Below, one piece after another: positions 19,185-27,918 of a DNA stretch of 64,000 nt (position 1 is the stretch's first letter; every line of letters starts with the position of its first letter). Origin of the DNA: an uncultured Acidobacteriota bacterium. Its GTDB lineage: Bacteria > Acidobacteriota > CAIWXX01. The position numbers were made by a program, and so were the translations under genes. The notes under the pieces were generated by a model. The model was not told the origin of the DNA. It saw nothing but the letters and a program-made list of their open reading frames with translations, and searched no databases. The stretch covers positions 1-64,000 of the forward strand of contig CAIWXX010000035.1 of NCBI GenBank assembly GCA_903916735.1. Reading direction: 5' to 3'.

Positions 19185-20105
19185 ATGATGAGAAAAAGCC
19201 TTTGCATTATCGTCAGCCTGCTTTTCGCGGTGGCCGTGTTTGCTCAGACAACGGGGCGCTTAACCGGTGTCGTCAAGGCCAAAGGGGGAGCGCCCATCGC
19301 CGGGGCATCCGTCACGATCACGTCGAAGGATAATTCCAAAATTTCATTCGCCATAAAATCCGACAACAAAGGGATCTATTCGCAAATCGGGTTGACACCG
19401 GGTTCCTACGTTGTTGAAGTCAGCATGGCCGGCTATATGCCGTCGAGCGCCGAATGGAAGGTTAAGCTTGGTGAAGCGACGGTTCTCGATTTTGAGCTTA
19501 TCGAGATGCCGAAAGCTGTGTCGGCCGTCAAAGAGGGACCGGGTATCGCCGATTACAAGCAGGCTGCTCAATTGTTCGATGCCGGCAAATTTCAGGAAGC
19601 GCTCGATCCTCTGAACAGGGCTCTGACAGCCGATCCGAAAAATCCGGTGTTTCTTGGGAAGCTTGGAATCATTGACGAGAAACTCGGAAAAATGGCCGAT
19701 GCCGAAGCCGCCTTCGCCCGGGTTGTGGAAGTGGATCCATCAAGTTTCGCCGGCTGGTTCAACCTCGGTCACATCAGGTTCGGATTGAAGAACTACGCGG
19801 GAGCAGCCGAGGCCCTGGAGCAAGCCACGAAGATCAACTCGAACGAGGCTGAGGCTTTCTACAATCTCGGCTCGGCGCGTTTCAACGAATCGAAAATCCC
19901 TGAAGCCGTCGCCGCTTTTGAAAGGGCGATTCACATCAAACCGGATCATGCTTTGGCTCACTATTGGCTTGGAAACGGCTATGTGAACGTCGGAAAAATG
20001 TCGGAGGCGAAGATCGAGTTTCAGAAATTTATTGAGCTCGCATCGCCCTCTGATCCGCTCGTGCCGCAGGCAAAAGCCATGTTGGATGCCCTCGCAAAAA
20101 TGTAG
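19185..20105 (+). CDS. Secreted carboxypeptidase-regulatory-like / TPR protein
   Basis: A 306-residue protein with a signal peptide (LCIIVSLLFAVAVFAQ). A carboxypeptidase-regulatory-like beta domain covers about residues 22-110 (GRLTGVVKAKGGAPIAGASV). Four to five TPR units follow from about 130 to the end (AAQLFDAGKFQEAL, AGWFNLGHIRFGLKNYAGAA and others). The frame continues upstream to 19101, but GGGGAG lies just before ATG 19185/19188 and a TATAAT at 19164-19169 would place the transcript start about 9 bases before the ATG. It is probably a periplasmic scaffold; the exact partner is unknown. It shares its N-terminal domain type with the giant protein at 1-9429. Confidence 0.85.
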   Translation: MMRKSLCIIVSLLFAVAVFAQTTGRLTGVVKAKGGAPIAGASVTITSKDNSKISFAIKSDNKGIYSQIGLTPGSYVVEVSMAGYMPSSAEWKVKLGEATVLDFELIEMPKAVSAVKEGPGIADYKQAAQLFDAGKFQEALDPLNRALTADPKNPVFLGKLGIIDEKLGKMADAEAAFARVVEVDPSSFAGWFNLGHIRFGLKNYAGAAEALEQATKINSNEAEAFYNLGSARFNESKIPEAVAAFERAIHIKPDHALAHYWLGNGYVNVGKMSEAKIEFQKFIELASPSDPLVPQAKAMLDALAKM

Positions 20106-20251
20106 CAACGCCTTCCGCTCCATCGAATGATTTCGCTCGAAGGTGAAAGCAGGGAGTGAAATCGCAGATGGATGAGAACCCATCTGTGTTCATCCGCGTT
20201 CAACTGTGGTTTCATAAGAAGATATTGATCGAGGATGATCCGCCTGAGGCG

Positions 20252-21220
20252 CTATCGGAAGCTCTCGATGAGCTCATCCGCAGTTACGACGGCTGTGCCG
20301 ATTCGTCCCACGACAATCCCGGCAGCGTGATTCGCGAGAACGGCGGCATCGAGCCAGCTGGCGCCGGCGGACCGCGCGAGGGCGAAAGCAGCGATCACCG
20401 TATCCCCTGCGCCCGTGACATCGTAGACTTCGCGGCCACGAGCGGGGATGTGCACCGGTTCCGGCTCACTTCGATCAAAAAGGCTCATCCCATCCTCGCC
20501 TCGCGTGATCAGCAGGTACGGGCACCGCAGATGACTCATGATGCGGCGGCCGGCGCGATTGAGGCTTCCAAGATCCTCAATCGCAATACCGCTCATATGT
20601 TCAGCTTCGGTGACGTTCGGAGTGATGATCGTCGTATTTTTATAAAGCTGGTAATGAGGCACCTTGGGATCTATCAGGACGGGGATTTCCCGGCGCCTTC
20701 GCGCCGCGTGCATTGTGGCCGGCGTGATGACGCCTTTGGCGTAATCGGAGACGAGCACGGCCTGAGCATCCGGTAGCGAGGCAAGAAGGTTCCCCACAAG
20801 TTTTTTTTCTACAACTGTAGAAATGCGCTTGCGGCTCTCGCGGTCAATCCTGATCATTTGCTGGCTGTGCGCAATGATGCGGCTTTTGACGGTAGTGGGA
20901 CGGTCGGCGTCCTGTACGATCCCAGCCGTCGATAAGCCGTTTTCGCGGAGGGCCGACAGGAGGCGTTCTCCGTTGTTGTCCTCACCGACAACCGACACGA
21001 GCACCGGGTCGCCTCCCAGCGAAACAATATTATGAGCAACGTTCCCGGCACCTCCCAGGCGGAGCTCTTCCGATTCGATTTCCACAACCGGTACCGGAGC
21101 TTCGGGCGAGATCCGCGATACTTTCCCGCGAATGAAAAGGTCCAGCATGAGATCGCCGAGGACGCAGACTCTGACCCCTCGGAACCGAGAGACAAGTTCC
21201 CTAGCGGTTTTCCGTTCCAT
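20252..21220 (-). CDS. hldA: D-glycero-beta-D-manno-heptose-7-phosphate kinase
   Basis: A 322-residue PfkB/ribokinase-family kinase of the RfaE domain I type, phosphorylating heptose 7-phosphate at C1 in ADP-heptose synthesis for LPS core. Seen are the N-terminal VCVLGDLMLDLFIRGKVSRISPEAPVPV signature (in part), GGAGNVAHNIVSLGG, and the DVTGAGDTV anion-hole/catalytic motif near the C-terminus. It lacks the cytidylyltransferase half of E. coli HldE, so the adenylyl transfer step must be encoded elsewhere. Its start overlaps the end of the ligase gene by 20 bp, implying translational coupling. Dyad D2 (20807-20822) lies inside, encoding STVVEK with codons unlike the rest of the gene. Confidence 0.92.
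   Translation of the reverse strand: MERKTARELVSRFRGVRVCVLGDLMLDLFIRGKVSRISPEAPVPVVEIESEELRLGGAGNVAHNIVSLGGDPVLVSVVGEDNNGERLLSALRENGLSTAGIVQDADRPTTVKSRIIAHSQQMIRIDRESRKRISTVVEKKLVGNLLASLPDAQAVLVSDYAKGVITPATMHAARRRREIPVLIDPKVPHYQLYKNTTIITPNVTEAEHMSGIAIEDLGSLNRAGRRIMSHLRCPYLLITRGEDGMSLFDRSEPEPVHIPARGREVYDVTGAGDTVIAAFALARSAGASWLDAAVLANHAAGIVVGRIGTAVVTADELIESFR
20807..20822. promoter_or_regulatory. Dyad D2: TTCTACAACTGTAGAA
   Basis: Imperfect 16 bp palindrome with perfect TTCTACA/TGTAGAA arms, inside the hldA coding sequence and preceded by a run of T. The core CTACAACTGTAG recurs on the other strand at 53828-53839. Confidence 0.45.
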
Positions 21221-22361
21221 AGCCTTCTCGAGCCAAAAACATAAGCGTCAAGATAAAAAGAAAGAGCATTTTAATCTCAGAATCTTCAAAATTATACTCG
21301 AAAAATCCCGAAACGAACAGGCCGACAACACAAAAGAGCGCAGCAGCGGGGTAACCGGCAACCTGGGGGAGTCTCCGGATCAGGCGAAAGCTGGCAACAG
21401 CCGCGGCCGCCATCAGATAGAGCCATGCGGCCAGAGCAGGGAGCCCCCGCTCAGCGGCGATCTGAATGATGTTGTTGTGGAGGTGAACTGCTCCTGGAGT
21501 CGCTTCAGGCTCCTTATATTGCGGATAAACAAGCCCAACCACATCGGGCCCAACCCCAAATAGAGGATAATCATGGACCATTTTCAGGCCGCTTTTGATC
21601 ATCAAAACGCGATCATGATTGCTCTTCATCGACGGATTAAAGATGCTGAAAACTCGCTGCCGGTACTCGCCAGGCGCCAGAAGAAGAATCATCGCCAAAA
21701 TTGGAGGGACCAACACCGTCAGAATTGGCTTTCTCACGGCCAGTAGGACGATCACGCCTACCAGGAATGCGATCCAGGAGGAACGGGTCAGCGAGGCGGC
21801 ACAGCCGGCCAGGACCACCGGCAGAACAGAGGCCGAAATCCATCTCAACGTGCCCTTCTCATAAAGGAGCATGGCGAAGGCTATTCCTCCAACCAGCATC
21901 ATCTGCTCGGCGAACGTCATGTAATGACTCATGAACCCCGTCGAGCGTTCCCCGTCTGAGGTCCAGTACTGGTAGAGAGCATAGAGAGCGCTTGCCACGG
22001 CGCCGATGTAAATAGCCAGGATGAGGTACCGCAGGCGCAGCATGTTTCCTTTGAAATAGGCAATTATGAAGGGTATCGCAAAAAGGAGCAGGCTCTTGAT
22101 GTCGGACAGACTATGCTGCAGATTAAGAGAAAAAACGGCGGAGATCATCGAAAATCCGGAGTAGAGAATCAAAGGGATTGTGATGACTCCGGCGTCCGAC
22201 AGGCGATGCCCTCGGAAAGTCAGCACTACGAGAAGGAAGAGAATTGAAAGGCAGATCTGAGTTGCCGCGATGGAGACGGTCATCGAGAGCGCGAACAGCA
22301 TGATGAAAATCTGCGGAAGTGTCCTGAGCAAGAGCGGATGATCGCGCCATGAAGTCTTCAT
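21201..22361 (-). CDS. waaL: O-antigen ligase / Wzy-type membrane polymerase
   Basis: A 386-residue multi-spanning protein of the Wzy_C/O-antigen ligase family with about 10-12 hydrophobic helices. It has the large periplasmic loop signature DYPLFGVGPD followed by VHLHNNIIQIAAERG, including the conserved histidine. The frame is open 400 bases further upstream, but a very strong GGAGGGGG precedes ATG 22361, which starts MKTSWRDHP, and the upstream part is not protein-like. It is third in an operon with a heptosyltransferase and heptose kinase, which supports a role in LPS assembly at the periplasmic face. Whether it ligates O-antigen to core or polymerises it cannot be told from sequence. Confidence 0.85.
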   Translation of the reverse strand: MKTSWRDHPLLLRTLPQIFIMLFALSMTVSIAATQICLSILFLLVVLTFRGHRLSDAGVITIPLILYSGFSMISAVFSLNLQHSLSDIKSLLLFAIPFIIAYFKGNMLRLRYLILAIYIGAVASALYALYQYWTSDGERSTGFMSHYMTFAEQMMLVGGIAFAMLLYEKGTLRWISASVLPVVLAGCAASLTRSSWIAFLVGVIVLLAVRKPILTVLVPPILAMILLLAPGEYRQRVFSIFNPSMKSNHDRVLMIKSGLKMVHDYPLFGVGPDVVGLVYPQYKEPEATPGAVHLHNNIIQIAAERGLPALAAWLYLMAAAAVASFRLIRRLPQVAGYPAAALFCVVGLFVSGFFEYNFEDSEIKMLFLFILTLMFLAREGYGTENR

Positions 22362-22476
22362 TCCCCCTCCATTCAATCCTTCAATCCCTGGCCCTTCATG
22401 TTCATGAGCTGCGATCATATCATCGTTGATGCCGGGAAGAGCATCGTGAGGCGCTTCGCTTTTTCGCCGTTCAAGT

Positions 22477-23568
22477 TCAGACGACGCAAGCAGGATCGCC
22501 GTAAAGCCACGCGGGAAGAAAAGCGGCCGGTTCCACTTTCTCCATGTGCTTCTCCAACCGGCTGTCAACCGCTTCCAGGATCCGTCGTGAATCAATTCGC
22601 CCATAACAGCGATGATCCCCGAAGATACATCTTCGCTGATCACAGGGGCGGCATTCGAGGTTTTCTTCGATGATCGTTGCACGGCTGCTCCATGGGCCGC
22701 TGATTCGCGGGAGGTTTGGTCCGAAGAGAGCCACAATCGGAGTCGCCGTCGTTGCGGCAATATGCATAGGGCCGCTGTCTGCGCCGACGAAAATACGACT
22801 GGCGGCGATGATGGCCCTCAGGTCCAGGACCGAGGTCTTTCCAACAACGGGGACAGCCGCTTTTTGCAAAGAATCACTCACATCATCTGCAAGGCTGGCC
22901 GAGTCCTCAGCCCCGAGAAAAATGGGCTGCAACCCACGCATCGCAAGCCCTTCGGCGACGGCGGCGACCCGATCCCGCCCCCAGTTGCGAAATGAATTTT
23001 GGGGAGGGATATGAACTGATGCCAGACCCGAATACCCACTTTCCTTCGCACGCCGGAGAAGTGTCGCGACCAGACTTTGAGAATCCTCCCCCGGCGACGC
23101 CATGTCGACGGCAGGGACCATTTCGCCGGGATGGATCCCCAATGGTTCCAGAAGCCGGATCTGTTGCATGACGCTGTGGAAGCGGAAGCCGCGGAGATTT
23201 CTCTTGATTCTACAATTGTAGAAAAAAATCGACTGCGGGCCAGTATAGCCGATCCGAAGCGGCGCCCCTGTGGCGCGCGTGACGACACCGCTTCGAGGGC
23301 CCCCGTGGAAATCAATCGCCACGTCGTAGTGTCGTTTTCTCATCTCGGTCATAAAGCCGATATGCTCATGGGGGGCTTTCTTCATCAGGACTCTATCATA
23401 GACAATCACATCATTGATGCATGGGAATCCCTCGACAAGACCCCTCCACTCCGGTTCCACGAGATAGTCGATCCCCGCATCAGGGAAGTGCTTCCTCAGA
23501 AGCTTGACGGCCGGAGTCGTCAGAATGATATCTCCGAGGAGCCGGAAACGAAGGATCAGAATCCTCAA
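22477..23568 (-). CDS. Family 9 glycosyltransferase (heptosyltransferase)
   Basis: A 363-residue GT-B enzyme that transfers a heptose-type sugar from an ADP-sugar to lipid A/core on the cytoplasmic face. It has the N-terminal MRILILRFRLLGDIILTTPA, the C-terminal donor-site motif FVGADSGPMHIAAT, and VALFGPN. A cysteine cluster (CRPCDQRRCIFGDHRC) before the C-terminus is common in this family. It starts 12 bp after the Trm112-like gene and runs ahead of the ligase gene by 115 bp. Dyad D3 falls inside (codons for FYNCRI). The paralogue at 57228 is closer to WaaF; this one is nearer RfaF/RfaQ-like members, but acceptor specificity is not determined. Confidence 0.88.
   Translation of the reverse strand: MRILILRFRLLGDIILTTPAVKLLRKHFPDAGIDYLVEPEWRGLVEGFPCINDVIVYDRVLMKKAPHEHIGFMTEMRKRHYDVAIDFHGGPRSGVVTRATGAPLRIGYTGPQSIFFYNCRIKRNLRGFRFHSVMQQIRLLEPLGIHPGEMVPAVDMASPGEDSQSLVATLLRRAKESGYSGLASVHIPPQNSFRNWGRDRVAAVAEGLAMRGLQPIFLGAEDSASLADDVSDSLQKAAVPVVGKTSVLDLRAIIAASRIFVGADSGPMHIAATTATPIVALFGPNLPRISGPWSSRATIIEENLECRPCDQRRCIFGDHRCYGRIDSRRILEAVDSRLEKHMEKVEPAAFLPAWLYGDPACVV
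23208..23223. promoter_or_regulatory. Dyad D3: TTCTACAATTGTAGAA
   Basis: Perfect 16 bp palindrome inside the glycosyltransferase gene, followed by a run of A. It is read in a different codon frame from D2, D4 and D5, so protein conservation alone does not explain the recurrence. Confidence 0.5.
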
Positions 23569-23580
23569 GCGCGCTCGATC

Positions 23581-23751
23581 TCACTCCTCGATCTTCGCTT
23601 CGTCAATGAGCATGATCGGAATGTCTTCTCGTATCGGATAAACACGTTTGCATTTTTGGCACTTCAGCCCCGACTGATCGGGCTTAAGTTCCAAACCCGT
23701 TTTGCACAGCGGGCAAGCCAGAATTTCGAGCAGCTCTGGATCAATGGGCAT
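23581..23751 (-). CDS. Trm112/YcaR-family zinc-ribbon protein
   Basis: A 56-residue protein on the minus strand, short enough to be easily missed. It begins MPIDPELLEILACPLCK and continues with LKCQKCKRVYPIREDIPIML, the full signature of the YcaR/UPF0434 branch of Trm112. Cys13, Cys16, Cys31 and Cys34 make a zinc ribbon. A strong GAGGAGGAG ribosome site precedes the ATG. It is the first gene of the LPS operon. In Gram-negatives YcaR is often encoded next to lpxK/kdsB, so the association with LPS genes is typical even though its biochemical role there is unclear. In eukaryotes Trm112 activates methyltransferases. Confidence 0.9.
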   Translation of the reverse strand: MPIDPELLEILACPLCKTGLELKPDQSGLKCQKCKRVYPIREDIPIMLIDEAKIEE

Positions 23752-24019
23752 ATCTCCTCCTCAATGAGTGTGCAGCCGACTGACGTTCGCCGAAGTTCGC
23801 TGATCGCCTGATAAAAACTCTAACCGGACCCGAGCATTTCTCTCGCGAAGGCTCTCTAACGTGCCCCCCAGATGCCACACAGGATTATGACCTCGCAGGG
23901 CACTCATGGCATTTTCACCAATGATAAGCCAATCACATCGGCTTTCATGTCCTCATTCTCACGCAGGCCTCATATCATTGCAATCGCTGTCTTTTAACCA
24001 TGTGCCATGAAGCACGGAT

Positions 24020-24047
24020 CTTATACTAGAACACAAATGCCTATCAA
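24020..24047 (-). promoter_or_regulatory. Sigma70-like promoter beside R1 copy 2
   Basis: On the minus strand TTGATA (24047-24042), a 16 bp spacer, then TATAAG (24025-24020). It reads toward the Trm112/heptosyltransferase operon with a leader of about 260 bases. The -35 starts 20 bp from the left end of R1 copy 2 (24067). No gene is seen between 23752 and 24818. Confidence 0.5.
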
Positions 24048-24066
24048 GGGGCCCCGGTCATCCGAA

Positions 24067-24271
24067 ATCCGTGGATAAGGAATGGCGGCAAGCCATCAGA
24101 TAGTCTCGATAGACCCGGCATGACGGCTCGGCAGGAGCCTCGCCCTCCCAAACCATCGATCAGGGGAATGCTTGATATGCGGAGGGGAAGGCTCGGCATC
24201 CTCGCGAGGGCCGTGCCGTAGAGGCTCCGCAGCCATTTTGTCGCAATAGGCGTGTGCTTACTCGCGGATAG
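24067..24271 (+). repeat. R1 copy 2: MITE-like element
   Basis: A ~205 bp element in forward orientation, nearly identical to copy 3 over its whole length. The left end reads ATCCGTGGATAAGG (one change in the palindrome ATCCGCGGAT); the right end is CTCGCGGATAG. It contains the shared blocks GGCGGCAAGCCATCAGATAG and GGCTCGGCAGGAGCCTCG. Here it is the left end that faces the nearby promoter. Confidence 0.88.
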
Positions 24272-24357
24272 GGGGTCACCCATCAGGGTAGCGTCAAAAT
24301 CAAGCCGGTGCCTCATCAAAAGACTTAAATTGGCGAAATCCAAGTAATACGGCCAAA

Positions 24358-24456
24358 GGGAAACCGTCATCAAAACGCTTCCAGAAATTATGGCTTTTTT
24401 TTACTTCGTAAAGCCGGCGCATTATTGCCGGCTTGGACGTGGCCTTGGATTAGCCC
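24358..24456. repeat. R3 copy b with hairpin
   Basis: About 95 bp matching 18262-18356. It has GGGAAACCGTCATCAAAACG, a run of eight T, then an 8 bp stem AAGCCGGC/GCCGGCTT with loop GCATTATT. The rest of 24272-24818 shows no gene on either strand. Confidence 0.55.
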
Positions 24457-24818
24457 CATTCCCCCGATGAAGTCACAGCAGCTTCATCGCACTCGTCGTG
24501 CGCAGCACTGAGCAATCTCTATGGCATGACCGCAGAGTGATTGCATGCCTTCCGTGCATCGGTCAAATGCCCGATTAAATTGACTCCGATTACGAAAGGC
24601 ATTCCTTCAAATAGAGCAACAGCCTTGTTGACACCTGCCGATTCCCACATCTCTGATAGATCCAACGAAAGATTTTTTCAACCTGTTCTTTGAAAACGCG
24701 CTCAAAGAGACCTTCCCTCGCGGGATTCATGCCATTGCCTGTCTCGGGGCCTAACATCCTGTCCCGAGCTCAGAATCGGCGACCAGCGGCGCATTTGTTA
24801 ACAGGCTGTTCGTCGATC

Positions 24819-25505
24819 TCAATTGGTCCGGACTCTGGGAGCTAGAAAAACATAGCCGCCGTCAAAGACGTAAAGGGTTTGAGGTCCTGTGGATGAGTCG
24901 AGATATGGAGACGTAATCGTTGTGGCATTGACAAAAGGAATGTACCTATTAAATCGGGTTAGAAAATCAAAAAATGGATCTGATCCATGGAACTTCGCGA
25001 TCGTGCGGCTCACGTCAGGGATGCGTATTTCATCTCTGCCGACCAGTTCATCAATCCGGTGCGAAGAATGGAGGCCTGCATACGTCAGGAAACTCTTGAA
25101 TACCAGAAAGTGGCCCCGAATCGCCCACTGGCGGGTAGTCACCTTGATCGAGTATTCGGTTCCCGGGTACCCATTTGCGGGCCGGAAAACGAGATGACCC
25201 GGATGGGAGCTGAGAGTCCCGACTTTGTTGGCGCCGGCGATCGGTTGATAAGAGAGATCCAAAACAACGGAAAAAGCGATGAAGAGGGCCATGAGGAAGC
25301 AGAATCCCCAGCATATCAAGGACACTAACAGGTGTGTGCCCGGAGTTTCCAGCTTATAGCCTGGAACGCGACGAATAAGGCGAAAGAGAGAGCGGATTGA
25401 TAGGAGGAGTCTCCGAACGGCGTGATAGAAAAAGATGAAGCAGAGGACTCCAATCAGAATTTCGGCGAGATGAGTTAATACAAAGCGGAGAACTGCATCA
25501 ATCAT
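24819..25505 (-). CDS. Membrane protein of unknown function
   Basis: A 228-residue protein that I do not recognise. Two hydrophobic helices (about residues 10-35 and 60-90) flank a basic loop (RRLLLSIRSLFRLIRRV). A C-terminal soluble region of about 130 residues follows, with several Gly/Pro turns and no cysteine or metal motif. The start is placed at ATG 25505 because AGGAG sits 8 bases before it; an in-frame ATG at 25544 has no such site. It stands alone, with 222 bp to the next gene upstream. The DNA on its downstream side is the repeat-rich gap 23752-24818. Confidence 0.6.
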   Translation of the reverse strand: MIDAVLRFVLTHLAEILIGVLCFIFFYHAVRRLLLSIRSLFRLIRRVPGYKLETPGTHLLVSLICWGFCFLMALFIAFSVVLDLSYQPIAGANKVGTLSSHPGHLVFRPANGYPGTEYSIKVTTRQWAIRGHFLVFKSFLTYAGLHSSHRIDELVGRDEIRIPDVSRTIAKFHGSDPFFDFLTRFNRYIPFVNATTITSPYLDSSTGPQTLYVFDGGYVFLAPRVRTN

Positions 25506-25727
25506 TCTATTTCTCCTGGATGATACTCTCTGATCCATCGACATTACGACAGTGGTAAAGCGGTGAGGCGCCTACCAGGAACATTTTTTCTAGAATCATT
25601 GTGGGCGTGAACTCCAACGGGCGGCTCCCAAATCGTCCATGTCTCGCACTCAAAGATTCGGTCGCCGGAAAATGATCATGTTCTCAAAAAATGGCAGGCT
25701 ATTCATCACAATCTTCCATTATTCGGC

Positions 25728-27197
25728 TTAGCACCTTTCCGTTCCAAAAAGGCGCCGTGAGACCTCATGTGCCAGGCTCACGCCCTGCTCCCGAGATTGG
25801 AAAACGCCGTCAATCTGCAGACCATGAAGTTCACGAAGGACCTGCCCCATGGCTCGCCCCGGCACGAAACCGGCTTCAAGCAAGTCGCGGCCTCGAACAA
25901 GGGGCTTGAGCGTTTCACGGTTGATGGAATACTCGCGGAATTTCGACTGAAGCCATTGAGCCCGTTCATCGAGCTCGCGGATGATGTCGACGTGACGGCC
26001 GGCGCGATCGGCTTGATCGAAGAACACGAGCAGATCGGTTTCACCTCCGACATCTGCAGCCAGCCGGGCAAAGGCCTTCCGCGTCACATGCGATCGGCCG
26101 GCCCACAACTCCTGCGGCCGGAGATGTGTCTTGACCAAAACGCAGATCAGGTGTTGCAGGTCCAGGCCCTGATAGCTGGAAATTCGAAATCGTTTGAGGA
26201 ATTGCCCAGCCATGTGCGCGCCGAGAACGTCATGCCGGACCGACGTCAGGCAGAGCCGCCCATGCTTGTAATCCCAGACTGTTGTATCGGGCTTGGCGAC
26301 GTCATGGAGAAGGGCGGTCAGCTGCATCGCCAGCCGGCGGGAGTCATCGATTGCGAAAAGACGCGAAAGCGCTTGTGCCTGATTCATCACAAGGAGAGTG
26401 TGGTGAAAAACGGTGTGATGCCCGAATTCGTCCGACTCGGGATGAAAGATGGCGTCCTGAATGCAGAGCGACATCGCATAGATCTCGCGGAATAACTGCC
26501 TGAGGGCTCCGAGCTTGAGCATTTCGTGAAACCCGCGACCTGGGAGCCGGGCACGAAGCATCAATTTGATCATTTCATCACTGATCCGCTCGACGCTCAG
26601 GCCGAGCAGATCCACGCTTCTGCAGATCTCGTACAGCGACGAGTCGACCGAAAAATCGAGTGTCGCGGCGAATCGAGCTAGCCGCACGACACGAAGCGGA
26701 TCATCCGTAAAGGTCCGGGGATTAGTGATGCAAATGCGCTTTGCGCTGATGTCCTCAGCTCCGCCAAAGGGATCGATCAGAAGGCCGTCAGACAGCCGGA
26801 CCGCCATGCTGTTCATCCGGAAATCACGTCGTTCCAGATCCGCTTCGATCGGCAATGACGGGTCACAGTTGATGAAAAAATTGCGGTGGTTCCTGACCTT
26901 CGAATCCAGGATCATATCGGTGCGCGGGAGAGAGATATCGTAGGTAACAGGAAAATCAGTCCCATTCGTCGTTGTGAATTTGATGACGCCGAAGCTCCTC
27001 CCGACGCAATCCACACGTCCATACGGTCGCAGACGATCGATGATCGTATCGATCGGAACGCCGGTGACCAGCAAGTCCCATTCCCGACTCTGGCGGCCCA
27101 TCAGCACGTCCCTGATTGTCCCGCCGACAAGATAGACCTGATCAGCGAACAGGCCGAGGAAAAGTTCGCGATGCGGGAATTCAACGTGCATCGTCAT
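25728..27197 (-). CDS. cca: CCA-adding enzyme / poly(A) polymerase family with HD domain
   Basis: A 489-residue class II nucleotidyltransferase that adds or repairs the tRNA 3' CCA end, or acts as a poly(A) polymerase. The head has VYLVGGTIRDVLMG and then REWDLLVTG where the family usually has D-x-D; the first acid here is Glu. ERRDFRMNSMAV and the DDPLRVVRLARFAA signature follow. An HD phosphohydrolase domain lies at about residues 260-400 (FHHTLLVM, LLHDVAKP). Head, neck and HD order matches bacterial Cca with HD. No neighbouring tRNA gene is visible. A few hundred bases on its downstream side are empty. Confidence 0.88.
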   Translation of the reverse strand: MTMHVEFPHRELFLGLFADQVYLVGGTIRDVLMGRQSREWDLLVTGVPIDTIIDRLRPYGRVDCVGRSFGVIKFTTTNGTDFPVTYDISLPRTDMILDSKVRNHRNFFINCDPSLPIEADLERRDFRMNSMAVRLSDGLLIDPFGGAEDISAKRICITNPRTFTDDPLRVVRLARFAATLDFSVDSSLYEICRSVDLLGLSVERISDEMIKLMLRARLPGRGFHEMLKLGALRQLFREIYAMSLCIQDAIFHPESDEFGHHTVFHHTLLVMNQAQALSRLFAIDDSRRLAMQLTALLHDVAKPDTTVWDYKHGRLCLTSVRHDVLGAHMAGQFLKRFRISSYQGLDLQHLICVLVKTHLRPQELWAGRSHVTRKAFARLAADVGGETDLLVFFDQADRAGRHVDIIRELDERAQWLQSKFREYSINRETLKPLVRGRDLLEAGFVPGRAMGQVLRELHGLQIDGVFQSREQGVSLAHEVSRRLFGTERC

Positions 27198-27654
27198 GAT
27201 GGAAACCCCGTCACCAGCTCACATTGGACACTGATGCCTCTCTTAACCGGAATCCCACGAACTGCATGGCTTTCCCACTCGGCCGCTTTCAGATCGTGGC
27301 GATGAGCCGTCATCCACCTGGTTGAAGTCGCCATCCGAGAGAGTCGCATCATTTTCTGCATTGTATGAAAACTCACTGATCCCTACAAGGAACGTTTTTA
27401 CTTGACTGCCGAATTTTTCGCAAGTGCTTTCATGGCACACAGGTTCGGCGCCGCGCTTCTTCTCCTTCTAGATTGCGAGGCTGTCATTTTGCCGGACTCA
27501 TCTGAAAAAGGATGCCGACAACGTCACTCGCCACCACAAAGACACGCCGCTCGTTGGATTCGACCCGGTACATCTCAGCGAGTACGGGTACGAAATCGGG
27601 AATGTGGATCGATGCGAGACTGGAGGCTGAGCTGTGGATCAGGAGCGGGATGAT
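27198..27654. other. 457 bp intergenic region
   Basis: No supported gene, repeat or promoter is seen. After the stop of the Fis-type gene the same minus frame stays open for another 56 codons (ending at about 27487) with a protein-like stretch around MYRVESNERRVFVVASDVVG. It has no ribosome site and is not called. Confidence 0.5.
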
Positions 27655-27918
27655 CTACTTGTGGCCGTGGTTTTTATTATTATTGAGTCCCAGCAGACGC
27701 ATTTTGGATTGGAGAGTATTTCGGTGAAGCCCGAGAATTTTCGCCGCTTTGCATTGATTGTGTTTAGTCATATCCAGTGCGACACAGACGAAGGATTTCT
27801 CGAACTCCCTCCTGGCCTCATCAAGATAAATGCCACGTTCCAGCATTTCACGGACGAGAGTTTCAGTCCGGCTCTTCAAGGAGTGCTTTTTCCCGTCGCT
27901 ACTTTTGCTTTCTTCCAT
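27655..27918 (-). CDS. Fis-type helix-turn-helix protein
   Basis: An 87-residue protein whose C-terminal half (about residues 38-78) is a HTH_8/Fis domain: EKSFVCVALDMTKHNQCKAA then KILGLHRNTLQSKMRLLGL. This is the DNA-binding module of Fis and of NtrC-type activators. There is no AAA+ or receiver domain, so it is a stand-alone DNA-binding protein. The N-terminal 30 residues are charged. AGGAGG lies 8 bases before the ATG. The gene overlaps the end of cvpA by 20 bp, so it is probably cotranscribed with purC and cvpA. It could be a nucleoid protein or a local regulator. Confidence 0.8.
   Translation of the reverse strand: MEESKSSDGKKHSLKSRTETLVREMLERGIYLDEARREFEKSFVCVALDMTKHNQCKAAKILGLHRNTLQSKMRLLGLNNNKNHGHK

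Noticed and set aside
20181-20218. CATCTGTGTTCATCCGCGTT followed by CAACTGTGGTTTCATAA between two genes
   Set aside because: I recall similar strings as short repeats in other genomes but cannot verify this. Only a partial second match (TGGTTTCATAAG near 63091) is in the window.
27487-27654. 56-codon minus-strand frame beyond the Fis-type stop, containing MYRVESNERRVFVV
   Set aside because: Protein-like in part, but the first in-frame ATG leaves only 29 codons and there is no ribosome site. It could be a decayed gene.
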